Origin: Flavobacteriales bacterium
Lineage (GTDB): Bacteria > Bacteroidota > Bacteroidia > Flavobacteriales_F > PHOS-HE28
Length of the DNA: 64,000 nucleotides
Direction: 5' to 3'
NCBI GenBank assembly: GCA_016702645.1
Contig: JADJDP010000052.1
Coordinates: 7,731 to 71,730 of the forward strand
Position 1 is the stretch's first letter. Each line of letters begins with the position of its first letter. A program made the translations under genes and the position numbers. Of this stretch, positions 55,419-63,344 are shown piece after piece. The notes under the pieces are model-generated. The model was not told where the DNA came from, ran no database searches, and saw only the letters and a program-made list of their open reading frames with translations.

Positions 55419-55946
55419 ATGCGCAACAGGATCTTTCTCGCCAGCCCAATGATCTTTATCATCGCCTGCACCGCTCCCGCTTCAGAGGTCGTTCCCACAG
55501 AAGCAGTCTTCGACCCAGCTACGGTCAAGGCCGTTCTCGACAGCATGAACTTGAACTATCATGATCGCTTCCGCGACAGCACGACGACCTACTTCGCGGC
55601 ACGCTACACCAGCGATGCCTGCGTGATGTCGCCCAACATGCCGCGGGTTTGCGGGATCGAGGGCATCGCGGCTTTCTACTGGGACAACGGCGATAGCCAG
55701 ACGACCACCTTGGACATCCGAGGTGAGGAGGTTAGCGGTACGGAGAAGGAAGTTACCGAGGTGGGCAGCTACCGCGTGATCGACGACGAAGGCACCGAGT
55801 TGGACAAGGGGAAGTTCATCGCGATCTACCGCAACGAAGGGTCGGCCGGGGGCCCCGCCGATAAGAAAGCGCACCGGGGGGGGAGGCGAGGGATAGGGAA
55901 CCTCCATGATCTTCTCGCCCGGGCTGGGAAGGCGCGCCGCATATGA
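55419..55946 (+). CDS. DUF4440/SnoaL-like (NTF2-fold) protein with aberrant C-terminus
   Basis: 175 residues from ATG 55419. Lipoprotein-like signal (IFLASPMIFIIACTAP). NTF2-like part: FRDSTTTYFAARYTSDACVMSPNMP, GIEGIAAFYWDNGDSQTTTLDI, GSYRVIDDEGTELDKGKFIAIYRNEG. Family members usually continue with a Trp-containing strand ending in DIWN, but here the sequence switches to SAGGPADKKAHRGGRRG. That segment sits at a G-rich stretch with an eight-G run (55876-55883), so assembly error or a recent junction is likely. Function unknown. Confidence 0.65.
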   Translation: MRNRIFLASPMIFIIACTAPASEVVPTEAVFDPATVKAVLDSMNLNYHDRFRDSTTTYFAARYTSDACVMSPNMPRVCGIEGIAAFYWDNGDSQTTTLDIRGEEVSGTEKEVTEVGSYRVIDDEGTELDKGKFIAIYRNEGSAGGPADKKAHRGGRRGIGNLHDLLARAGKARRI

Positions 55947-55979
55947 TAGCGCGGTCTCCACCGAATTGGGCGAGGTGCG

Positions 55980-57452
55980 TTACGACCGACCCGGCTGCGG
56001 CATTTCGCGCGACGTCCTGCTCAATGCGGCTAGTCCTGCCATGGTCAGCGCTGCAACGACCAGCAGCACTTCAAAGCCCATCTGATAGCCGAAGAAGATC
56101 TCCTTTGAGAACATCCGCAGGACGTACGTGACGATGGGCGCAGCGATGCACACAAGCGGCACCCAGCGTTCCAACGGCTTGCCTTTGAAGAGGAGGCCGT
56201 ATGTGAAGAGCCCGAGGAGTGGCCCGTAGGTGAAGCCCGCTATATCGAAGAGCGTCTTGATGACCGTAGGCGTTGCGAGCCAATGGAAGTAGAGGATGCA
56301 CACCAGGAAAAGGGCGGCCATGCCCAAGTGAATGCGCTGTCGAACCCGCTTCTGCCGTGCTTCGTCCCAGCCGCGATCGCGGATGCCGATAAGGTCGAGA
56401 CAGGTGCTGGCCGTGAGCGCGGTGAGGGCACCATCAGCGCTCGGGAAGAGCGCACTGATGAGGCCGATGATGAAGAGCAGTCCGAGCCACGGCGGGAAAT
56501 ACTGCAAGGCCATGGTGGGGAAGACATCATCCGGGCGCATGGGCAGCGCCGCACCGAAACGGCCTGAATAGATGAAGAGGTAGAGCAGAGCGCCAAGCAG
56601 TAGGAAGAGCACGTTCACGCCGAGCAGCACCACGCTGAACACCCGCATGTTCTTCTTCGCGCCGCCGACGGTCGCCACGCTCAGGTTCTTCTGCATCATC
56701 TCCTGGTCCAATCCGGTCATGGCGATGGTGATGAAGATGCCCGCCAGGATCTGCTTCAGAAAGAAGCCATCGCTGCGCCAATCGGTATTGAGCACCGTTG
56801 ACATGCCACTGGTGGAAAGCGCACCCTTCCAATCGTTCATCTCCGTTGCGTTGGTGATGAACACGATCGTGCCCACGAGCGCCCCGAGCATGAAAAGCGT
56901 TTGCAAGGTGTCCGTCCACACGATGGTCTTCACGCCGCCTTTCAACGTGTATAGCACGATCATGAGCAGCACCACGAAGGCCGTGAGCTCGAAGGGCACG
57001 CCCATGGCATCGAGCACGAAGAGCTGGATCACGTTCAGCACCACGTAGATGCGGATCGTTGCACCTGCGAGGCGGCTCAGGATGAAGAACGCGGCACCCG
57101 TTCGATAGCTCGTCATCCCGAAGCGCTCGCGTAGGTAACCGTAGATGCTGGTGAGCTTCAATCGGTAGTAGAGCGGCAGCAGGATGCCCGCGACGATCCA
57201 GTAACCGATCGCGAAGCCGATGACCAACTGGAGATAGGTCCAGCCCTTCGTCTGCACCATGCCGGGCACACTGATGAAGGTGACACCGCTGAGCGACGTG
57301 CCGATCATGCCGAAGGCCACCACCCACCAGAGGCTCTTGCGCTCACCGCTGTAGAACGCATGTTCGCCTGCACCGCGGCTGGTGTACCATGCGATACCGA
57401 GCAGCAGCAGGAAGTAGCCGAAGACGATGGAGAGGAGGAGCACGGGGCTCAT
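55980..57452 (-). CDS. Sodium:solute symporter (SSS family)
   Basis: 490 residues, about 13 membrane helices. SSS features: YTSRGAGEHAFYSGERKSLWWVV, GMIGTSLSGVTFISVPGM, GAAFFILSRLAGATIRIY, YTLKGGVKTIVWTDTLQ, FPSADGALTALTASTCLDL. Members import sugars, proline, pantothenate or other solutes with Na+; the substrate is unclear here. Stand-alone and convergent with the DUF4440 gene. Confidence 0.92.
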   Translation of the reverse strand: MSPVLLLSIVFGYFLLLLGIAWYTSRGAGEHAFYSGERKSLWWVVAFGMIGTSLSGVTFISVPGMVQTKGWTYLQLVIGFAIGYWIVAGILLPLYYRLKLTSIYGYLRERFGMTSYRTGAAFFILSRLAGATIRIYVVLNVIQLFVLDAMGVPFELTAFVVLLMIVLYTLKGGVKTIVWTDTLQTLFMLGALVGTIVFITNATEMNDWKGALSTSGMSTVLNTDWRSDGFFLKQILAGIFITIAMTGLDQEMMQKNLSVATVGGAKKNMRVFSVVLLGVNVLFLLLGALLYLFIYSGRFGAALPMRPDDVFPTMALQYFPPWLGLLFIIGLISALFPSADGALTALTASTCLDLIGIRDRGWDEARQKRVRQRIHLGMAALFLVCILYFHWLATPTVIKTLFDIAGFTYGPLLGLFTYGLLFKGKPLERWVPLVCIAAPIVTYVLRMFSKEIFFGYQMGFEVLLVVAALTMAGLAALSRTSREMPQPGRS

Positions 57453-57501
57453 GGTGCTAAGGAATGCGGGTATCGGATCGGCAATGAGGATGTGATCCGG
57501 G

Positions 57502-57525
57502 AGTTGTCAGTTGTTGGTTGTCAGT
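57502..57525. repeat. AGTTGTCAGTTGTTGGTTGTCAGT repeat, second copy
   Basis: 24 bases identical to 34132-34155. A reversed relative (gacaactgagaaccaactac) follows at about 57557, so the two can form an imperfect hairpin. It lies in the gap between the divergent symporter and recR. Confidence 0.8.
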
Positions 57526-57593
57526 CTTCCGAATCGGGGTGAACAGACAGCCCAATGACAACTGAGAACCAACTACTGGCTTTCCTTTGCCCC

Positions 57594-58211
57594 ATGTCCA
57601 TCTCCTCCACCTTACTGGAAAACGCCGTTGATCAGCTGGCCACCTTGCCGGGCATCGGTCGCCGCACGGCCATGCGCTTGGCGCTCGACCTGCTGCGGCG
57701 CGAGCCAGAGGAGGTGGCGCGTTTCAGCGAAGCGGTGCGGAAGATGCGCGACGAAGTGCGCTACTGCGATGTGTGCTGCAACATCAGCGATGAACCCAAG
57801 TGCGCGATCTGCCGCGACCCGAACCGCGACGCATCGCTCGTTTGCGTTGTGGAGGACATTCGTGATGTGATCGCGATCGAGAACACGCGACAGTTCAAAG
57901 GCCTCTATCATGTGCTCGGTGGCGTCATCAGTCCCATGGATGGCATCGGCCCGGACGATCTGCACACGCGCGAACTGATGGATCGCGTGCAACAGGGCGG
58001 CATTCGCGAGACTGTGCTGGCACTTGGTGGCACTTTGGAAGGAGATACCACCGGCTTCTACCTCAACCGCAAACTCAACGAACACGGGATCCTGGTCACC
58101 ACCATCGCACGTGGCATCAGCGTGGGTGCGGAGCTGGACCAGGCAGATGAGCTTACGCTTGGGCGTAGTATCGCGGATAGAAAACCCTATGAGCTGGGCG
58201 TGCGGCGATGA
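57594..58211 (+). CDS. recR: Recombination protein RecR
   Basis: 205 residues from ATG 57594, the usual RecR length; an upstream in-frame ATG lies in repeat sequence and is rejected. Helix-hairpin-helix LATLPGIGRRTAMRLAL, four-Cys zinc site CDVCCNISDEPKCAIC, and Toprim domain (LVCVVEDIRDVIAIE, YHVLGGVISPMDGIGP, TGFYLNRKL). Acts with RecF and RecO in gap repair by loading RecA. Confidence 0.95.
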   Translation: MSISSTLLENAVDQLATLPGIGRRTAMRLALDLLRREPEEVARFSEAVRKMRDEVRYCDVCCNISDEPKCAICRDPNRDASLVCVVEDIRDVIAIENTRQFKGLYHVLGGVISPMDGIGPDDLHTRELMDRVQQGGIRETVLALGGTLEGDTTGFYLNRKLNEHGILVTTIARGISVGAELDQADELTLGRSIADRKPYELGVRR

Positions 58212-58214
58212 CCC

Positions 58215-59177
58215 TCAGGGAGCCGTGATCCAGTTATCGTAGTCCAGCCTGAATCGAACAATTTCGCGGCTCTTGAAAGGAATGTCCCAATCGCCGTCGT
58301 AGTCCACGCGGACGGGAACCAGTTCACCGTTGACCACCGTGTTGTCCACGCGGATGGTGATATCGAAGTCGAGGAAGAGCGAGGCATGCGCGATGCGGTA
58401 CTCGCGAGCCACCACCTTCATGTCGACATCATCGAACCAGGTGACCATGCGCTTGATCACGGTGTCATCTTCATCGGCGCGCGCGCCCGGCCCCGAGCCG
58501 GTGTTCACGGTGTCCTTCGCCGTGGCGGTGAAAACCCAGCAACTATGGCCGCTGCGGTAATCACTGTCCAGGCGGTAGTCGTAGTGGGGCGTCAGTTCCG
58601 GATCGAAGAGATCGAGCTTATCGCCCACCATGGGTACGCTCGCGATCTCCTGTCCCGGATTGAACATGAACTTCTTGAGTTCGCTCTTGTACTTCTCGAA
58701 ACGTGAGGATCGATCCAGTTCCAGCGTGCGGTCCGCTATCCGATTGCTCGCCACATAACGCCCCTTGGGGAAGAAGACATCATCGTACATCTCGGCCGTG
58801 AGGTAGCGCATATCGCCATCACGTTCGCGCAAACGCCCTTTCTCCGAAACCGTGTCCAACACCAGTTCAGCGAACCTGCCATCGCGCATTAGTCGCCCCC
58901 GGCGGAAAAGCGTGGCGGTCTCCAACTCCTTTTTGTTGCGAACAGAAAGCACCGAGCGCACCACGTGCGGAAAGTAGCGTGTGTTGAGAAAGGCATGGTA
59001 GAAGGTGGTGTCCTTCATCACCTGCTGCATGAAGCCCTCCAGGTCGAAGCCCTCGGTCTGTGCCTTCACAACCAAGTCCCCGAGTTGGATCTGCCTGATC
59101 ACTTCCTCCTGCGCGCGCAGAAGCGAAGGCAAAAAGGCAAGGAGCAGGGAGAACGACCGGAGCGAACGCATCCGCAT
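58215..59177 (-). CDS. Exported protein of unknown function
   Basis: About 320 residues; start at ATG 59177 or 59171. Signal peptide (SLRSFSLLLAFLPSLLRAQ). Helical first half with charged segments (NTRYFPHVVRSVLSVRNKKELETATLF), then a beta-rich part (SCWVFTATAKDTVNTG, FDDVDMKVVAREYRI, DFDITIRVDNTVVNGELVPVRVDYDGDW). No family recognised. The start overlaps the preceding gene's stop region, indicating an operon with the CarboxypepD_reg-like gene. Its stop is three bases from the recR stop. Confidence 0.72.
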   Translation of the reverse strand: MRMRSLRSFSLLLAFLPSLLRAQEEVIRQIQLGDLVVKAQTEGFDLEGFMQQVMKDTTFYHAFLNTRYFPHVVRSVLSVRNKKELETATLFRRGRLMRDGRFAELVLDTVSEKGRLRERDGDMRYLTAEMYDDVFFPKGRYVASNRIADRTLELDRSSRFEKYKSELKKFMFNPGQEIASVPMVGDKLDLFDPELTPHYDYRLDSDYRSGHSCWVFTATAKDTVNTGSGPGARADEDDTVIKRMVTWFDDVDMKVVAREYRIAHASLFLDFDITIRVDNTVVNGELVPVRVDYDGDWDIPFKSREIVRFRLDYDNWITAP

Positions 59178-59179
59178 GG

Positions 59180-59900
59180 TCAATGTCTGCGCGTGGGGCC
59201 GAGGCTCGAGTAGAGCTCGTACTTCTTCTTCACGTACATCAGGAAGTCGTACTGCGAAAGCCCCTTGATCACTTCCTCCGGTACGGCGCAGAAGTCGATG
59301 AAGTCGTCGAAGGCATCATCGCTCAGGTTGATGATCTCGAACTCCACATACTTCTTCAGCAGCTCACGCAGCAGTTCCCGTTTGCGGTCCTCGTTGCGCA
59401 ACTGCGCTGCAAGGCGCTTGCTACGCTCCCTGCGACTGAACTCCTGATAAAGGAACGTGATGGGGCTTTGGAGTGCATCAACATTGCTGATGCGATAGTC
59501 CTGCTCACGGTAGCCCAACTTGGAGATCTCCTTTGGATCTCTCCGCAAGGGTGCGCTCGTTGATCACCTGCAATTCTGGCAACTGTCGAACGACGCGCAT
59601 GAGGCGCACATACACCTCATAGCTCGGCTTGGCAGCGCTGTCCGTCATGGTGATGATCGCTGTGCGGTAGCCGCTGGACCCGATCATGAGCGTATCCGTC
59701 CGCAAAGCTTGCACAACGAAGCTGCCATCGGCATTGCCGAAGGTCCCGGTACGGGTGCGCTTGTTCACGATCATGAGATCGTAATGTGCACGCTCGTTGT
59801 CCACCGACCCCACGCGCCCCCTGATGGTGATGAGTTCCTGCGCGCTCACCATGGAAGTGAACAGCGCAACGAGGGTGAATGCGAGCGCAATGCGTACCAC
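59180..59900 (-). CDS. Exported CarboxypepD_reg-like protein, one frameshift
   Basis: About 239 residues from GTG 59900. Signal peptide (RIALAFTLVALFTSMVSAQ), then RGRVGSVDNERAHYDLMIVNKRT, FGNADGSFVVQALRTDTLMIGSSGY, a carboxypeptidase-regulatory-like module. The first frame ends just after NERTLAERSKGDLQ; the other frame begins DPKEISKLGYREQDYRISNVD and is helical to the end (LFYQ-type coiled segments, ELLKKYVEFEIINLSDDAFDDFIDFC). The change is near 59535 and is probably a 1-2 base indel. A perfect TACATTTG box ends five bases upstream (59906-59913). Confidence 0.7.
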
Positions 59901-59905
59901 GTTGC

Positions 59906-59913
59906 CAAATGTA
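59906..59913 (-). promoter_or_regulatory. Bacteroidota -7 box (TACATTTG)
   Basis: Minus-strand TACATTTG, a full match to TAnnTTTG, five bases before the GTG at 59900. It implies a leaderless or near-leaderless transcript and supports that GTG as the start. Confidence 0.55.
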
Positions 59914-59959
59914 CCGGTGGGTCAACGCCGCTCTTGGCAAGTACCGTGCAGCCCTCGCC

Positions 59960-60007
59960 AAAAATGGTGAAGGGCCCCCTCCGCGGCGTTCGCCGGGAGA
60001 AGGCCCC
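59960..60007 (-). terminator. Rho-independent terminator after RNase P RNA
   Basis: On the minus strand GGGCCTTCTCC pairs over 11 positions (two G-U) with GGAGGGGGCCC, with an inner CGGCG-AA-CGCCG stem, followed by TTCACC and TTTTT. It begins about 10 bases after the RNase P RNA 3' end. Confidence 0.9.
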
Positions 60008-60017
60008 TCGTGTAAGG

Positions 60018-60425
60018 TCCTGTGCATCTGTAAGCCGGGTCCTGTTCCATCCTTCGACAAGCTCAGGACGGTCCCCACCATCTATCTGGGATCGCGCTCA
60101 CGCACGATCTCTAGCGACCTACCCTCCGGGATCGGACGAGCCGCCCTTATCCGTCTTGCGGCGGAACCCCGGTATACATGGTCTTTCAGCCCGTGGGGTT
60201 TACCTAGCTGCCCCGCTCGCGCGGAACACTGGTGGGCTCTTACCCCACCTTTTCACCCTTGCCACCACCTTGCGGTGGTTCGGCGGTTTCCCTTTCTGCG
60301 GCACTTTCCGTAGCGCGGCCGTTCCCAGCCGCACCCCTTCCCGTTAGGAAGCACGGTGCCCTACGCTGCCCGGACTTTCCTCCTCACTCCTTGCGGAATG
60401 CGGCGGTGGAGCGATGCACAGGATT
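60018..60425 (-). ncRNA. rnpB: RNase P RNA, bacterial class A
   Basis: About 408 nt. The conserved GAGGAAAGUCCGGGC lies near the 5' end (60371-60385) and ACCCGGCUUA near the 3' end (60030-60039); together they form P4. The ends pair as P1: AUCCUGUGCAUC near 60413-60425 with GAUGCACAGGA at 60018-60028. GGUAAGGGUGAAA-like core elements are visible between. The RNA is the catalytic part of RNase P, which makes tRNA 5' ends. A copy of the dispersed repeat (60047-60071) lies between P2 and P4 where Bacteroidota carry P19. Only 20 bases separate it from the smr stop upstream, so its promoter must lie inside smr, or it is co-transcribed. Confidence 0.96.
60047..60071 (-). repeat. CTTCGACAAGCTCAGG repeat inside RNase P RNA (P19 position)
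   Basis: RNA-sense CCGUCCU (60065-60071) pairs with AGGAUGG (60047-60053), a 7-bp stem with one G-U, closed by the loop GAGCUUGUCGA. The core is identical over 16 bases to the copy in mazG (35343-35366). Confidence 0.85.
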
Positions 60426-60444
60426 TCAATGAACAGGTTCCCCC

Positions 60445-61029
60445 TCACCGATGGCGATGAATGAGGACCTCCGTGGCACCCGCTCCATAGCGGCGCATAT
60501 CCGCATCATGGAACTGCACCCCTTGATAATACTGCAAGGTGCGACGAACTTCTTCACGCAAAACCCCCTCGCCCACTCCATGGATCACGATGAGCTTTCG
60601 CTTGCCATCGCGGATCGCGGCCTCCAACGCTCGTTCGAAGTACGCCAGTTGATAGCTCAGTCGCTCCTCAGGACTCAGGTGCGATTCATCCTCCACCAAC
60701 TCATGCAGGTGCAGGTCCACCTCGGCAACGCCACTGTCCTCGGGCTTCTTCGGTGTCTTGCCGGGACGAACGCCGTTCTGTTTTCGCTTGCGTTCCTCCA
60801 TGACGTCGTTGGCCGCGATCATACCGGCTTGGTGATCACTTACGCGCATGTTCGCCTGTCGATCCTGGTCGAGCGCACGCACCAACCCCCTGATGGGACG
60901 CTCCAACTCGAAGCCATCGGTCGTACGCACCCACACATGGCCGAGCCTGCCGTTCCTCAACACAACTCCACCGCCAACCTCATCCAGGAAGGACACACGA
61001 TCGCCCACATGCAGTTTTGCGCCCGACAT
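60445..61029 (-). CDS. Smr/MutS2 C-terminal domain protein (DUF2027 N-terminus)
   Basis: 194 residues. N-terminal KOW/SH3-like domain (HVGDRVSFLDEVGGGVVLRNGRLGHVWVRTTDGFE) as in DUF2027; linker with EERKRKQNGVRPGKTPKKPED; Smr domain at 105-194 with VDLHLHELV, LSYQLAYFERALEAAI, KLIVIHGVGEGVLREEVRRTL and the end ATEVLIHRH. DLHLH and HGxGxG are the Smr nuclease-type motifs, used in MutS2 and ribosome rescue enzymes. TAAATTTG lies four bases upstream of the start. Confidence 0.92.
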   Translation of the reverse strand: MSGAKLHVGDRVSFLDEVGGGVVLRNGRLGHVWVRTTDGFELERPIRGLVRALDQDRQANMRVSDHQAGMIAANDVMEERKRKQNGVRPGKTPKKPEDSGVAEVDLHLHELVEDESHLSPEERLSYQLAYFERALEAAIRDGKRKLIVIHGVGEGVLREEVRRTLQYYQGVQFHDADMRRYGAGATEVLIHRHR

Positions 61030-61033
61030 ACTG

Positions 61034-61041
61034 CAAATTTA
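61034..61041 (-). promoter_or_regulatory. Bacteroidota -7 box (TAAATTTG) for the Smr gene
   Basis: Minus-strand TAAATTTG matches TAnnTTTG exactly; CAGT and then the ATG at 61029 follow. The expected transcription start falls at the start codon. Confidence 0.55.
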
Positions 61042-61059
61042 CGGGCACATACACCCGCC

Positions 61060-61824
61060 ATGATCCGTTCATCGCTCCTTCTCCTCGCACTTGGTGCATT
61101 CGCATCGGTCTTCGGACAAAACGCGGAACCATGCTCACCCGTTGGAGGAAAACCCTCCCTGGAAAGGCTCTTCGAGCAGGAGTTGGTGTACCCGGCCGTG
61201 GCGCTGGAAGCGGGGATCAAGGGCGAAGTGGTGATAGCGACCGAGCTGGACCAGAATGGGAATGTCACCGCTTTGAAAGTAGGACGTCCGCTCAGCCCGG
61301 AGTGCGACAAGGAAGCGCTGCGGCTACTGAAGATGGTATTATGGAAGCCCGGGCTGGTCGGCGCAGACTGCTCCGGCAAGGACCATTATATCTCGGTACC
61401 CTTTGAACCAGGCAAATACAAACGTTGGTTGAAAGCCAGGCATGCACAGGAAGGTGAAGTCTTCAAACTACCCACCGATAGTTCGAACGCTGTATGGTCC
61501 TCCAAACAAGTGGATACCCATGTGACACCAGTGATCCCGAACGGCATGGCCGGCCTGCCGAAGTACCTTTCACAAGAGTTGCGCTACCCGCCGGAAGCGT
61601 TCCGCATCAGTCTCGACGGCACGGTGCAGGTCGAGTTCGTTGTGGAACCCAGTGGAAGCTTGAGCAACATGCATGTTCTGCAAGAAGTGGGTGGTGGTTG
61701 CAACGAAGAAGCCATGCGGCTCATGTACCGTATACCGTGGCACCCGGCTGTGCGCAATGGACAGCGCGTGCGAAGCAGCATGCAGGTGAGCATTCGCTTC
61801 GACCTGCCCAAGGAACGCCACTGA
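61060..61824 (+). CDS. Exported protein with two TonB C-terminal-like domains
   Basis: 254 residues from ATG 61060. Signal peptide MIRSSLLLLALGAFASVFGQ. Two TonB C-terminal folds: residues 30-115 (LERLFEQELVYPAVALEAGIKGEVVIATELDQNGNV, EALRLLKMVLWKPG) and 165-250 (LPKYLSQELRYPPEAFRISLDGTVQVEFVVEPSG, AMRLMYRIPWHPAVRNGQRV). No N-terminal membrane anchor or Pro-rich spanner, so it is not a classic TonB; such periplasmic TonB-C proteins are common in Bacteroidota and of unknown role. Divergent from smr. Confidence 0.85.
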   Translation: MIRSSLLLLALGAFASVFGQNAEPCSPVGGKPSLERLFEQELVYPAVALEAGIKGEVVIATELDQNGNVTALKVGRPLSPECDKEALRLLKMVLWKPGLVGADCSGKDHYISVPFEPGKYKRWLKARHAQEGEVFKLPTDSSNAVWSSKQVDTHVTPVIPNGMAGLPKYLSQELRYPPEAFRISLDGTVQVEFVVEPSGSLSNMHVLQEVGGGCNEEAMRLMYRIPWHPAVRNGQRVRSSMQVSIRFDLPKERH

Positions 61825-61846
61825 GCAGCACTTCTATCTTGCCGCC

Positions 61847-62413
61847 ATGGAAGAACGTGGGCCGTGGAGAACGATCCGTGCGGAAGAGCGGTATGCCACG
61901 CCGTGGATCAGCGTGAGCCACCACGATGTGATCGATCCAAGCGGTGCCCAAGGGATCTACGGGGTGATCCATTTCAAGAACATCGCAGTGGGCATCGTGC
62001 CGTTGGATGACGAACTGAACACCTGGATCATCGGGCAGTACCGCTACCCCATAAAGGCATACAGTTGGGAGATCCCGGAAGGTGGAGGAAAACGCGAACT
62101 ACCACCACTAGAAAGCGCGAAACGCGAATTGCGGGAGGAGGCCGGCATCACTGCCGGTCGCTGGACCGAAGTTTTGCAAATGGACCTGAGCAATTCCGCC
62201 TCTGATGAAGAGGCGATCATCTACGTGGCGCAAGGTCTCGAACACCATGAGCCCATGCCTGACCACAATGAGGAACTCGTACTTCGGAAACTACCTTTCA
62301 GCGAACTCTACGGAATGGTAATGAGAGGCGAAGTGCGCGACAGTCTGACCGTAGCTGCGGTGATGAAGGTGCAGTTGATGATCTCGGAGGGCAGCTTGCT
62401 GGTTCAGAAGTAA
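61847..62413 (+). CDS. NUDIX hydrolase (ADP-ribose pyrophosphatase-like)
   Basis: 188 residues, cytoplasmic. WEIPEGGGKRELPPLESAKRELREEAGI holds the NUDIX core with RELREEAG at about residues 88-95; spacing before RE is one residue longer than the textbook box but usual for this subgroup. YRYPIKAYSWEIP resembles ADP-ribose pyrophosphatases. The family hydrolyses nucleoside diphosphate-linked compounds. It starts 22 bases after the TonB-C gene and may be co-transcribed. Its stop overlaps the convergent DUF2279 stop by ten bases. Confidence 0.92.
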   Translation: MEERGPWRTIRAEERYATPWISVSHHDVIDPSGAQGIYGVIHFKNIAVGIVPLDDELNTWIIGQYRYPIKAYSWEIPEGGGKRELPPLESAKRELREEAGITAGRWTEVLQMDLSNSASDEEAIIYVAQGLEHHEPMPDHNEELVLRKLPFSELYGMVMRGEVRDSLTVAAVMKVQLMISEGSLLVQK

Positions 62414-63339
62414 AGCCAGTGCCCCACCACCTTGCCCGTACTTTGGATCTCCAAGGTCGGGGCCGGCACCTTGATACTATTGAGCAGGAAAAGCAGCGTA
62501 CGCCCGAGTTTGGACTTGCAGGGGATCCGGCGCAGATCAAGGTCGGGAGCGAGGTAGAACTGGCGATAGGGCGCAAGCCCATGGACGTCCACGTTCTCCT
62601 CCGGCCGGGCATTGATGAACCCCTCAGCACCGTAGCCCACGGCCACATTGAGCCAAGCCGGAAGTTTCGGGGACCGGGTAATGCTCCGCAGGTTCCCGCT
62701 CAACCAAAGTGTTAGTCCGTTGTAATCCTTAAGTACCCGTTCCGGAACGGAGGTCCCGAGCAGGTCCGGACGCTGAGCGGCATAGTCCGTGAGATGGGAT
62801 GAGAGCTTGAACCGCATGCGCTGCTCCCCCCAACCAAGATCCTGCCCAATGAACAAGCCCGCCCCCGCGACGTTGGCCACCATATCCCAGTTGGAGAAGC
62901 CCCAACCCGAGGAAGTACCATCCAGCACCTCTACCCCGGTGAGCAATGCCAACCCAATGGAGCCTCCCGCCCAACGGGCGGCGGCTGGCGAGGCCCCACA
63001 GTTTGACAGAACCCCGTGGCCCCATTCCCCCAGCATGTAAGAGTTGAAGGTGTGGCCGGTCTTGTCCATGAGGTACCATTCGCCCCCATCATCGAACAAG
63101 TGGAAGGGGGTTCTGTCGTACTGGGCATACCACGCCTGATCCAGTGCTACGTAGGTCCCGATCGCTCCAACCCCACCCACGATCGCCACTGTTCGCAGAC
63201 AGCAAGCACTTTTTCGCGCCGTCAACGTATCAACGACCCCACGAAGCGTATCCCCTCCCTCTGTGGCAGCAACCCGCACCGGCAGCAACACAGCCAAAAA
63301 GCACCAACGCATGCACCGGCCGGAGAAACAAAGAGGCAT
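62404..63339 (-). CDS. DUF2279 family exported protein
   Basis: 311 residues. Signal peptide (RCMRWCFLAVLLPVRVAA) then DUF2279 (YfiM-like) features: VALDQAWYAQYDRTPFHLFDD, WYLMDKTGHTFNSYMLGEWGHGVL, GFSNWDMVANVAGAGLFIGQ, LWLSGNLRSI and PAWLNVAVGYGAEGFI. Function unknown; envelope location predicted. TACATTTG lies five bases before its ATG (63345-63352). Confidence 0.88.
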   Translation of the reverse strand: MPLCFSGRCMRWCFLAVLLPVRVAATEGGDTLRGVVDTLTARKSACCLRTVAIVGGVGAIGTYVALDQAWYAQYDRTPFHLFDDGGEWYLMDKTGHTFNSYMLGEWGHGVLSNCGASPAAARWAGGSIGLALLTGVEVLDGTSSGWGFSNWDMVANVAGAGLFIGQDLGWGEQRMRFKLSSHLTDYAAQRPDLLGTSVPERVLKDYNGLTLWLSGNLRSITRSPKLPAWLNVAVGYGAEGFINARPEENVDVHGLAPYRQFYLAPDLDLRRIPCKSKLGRTLLFLLNSIKVPAPTLEIQSTGKVVGHWLYF

Positions 63340-63344
63340 GGGGC

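Noticed and set aside
59955..60320. Long plus-strand open frames over the RNase P region (for example 59520-60347).
   Set aside because: They overlap a structured RNA with conserved P1 and P4 elements and read as non-protein-like Arg/Ser/Pro sequence.
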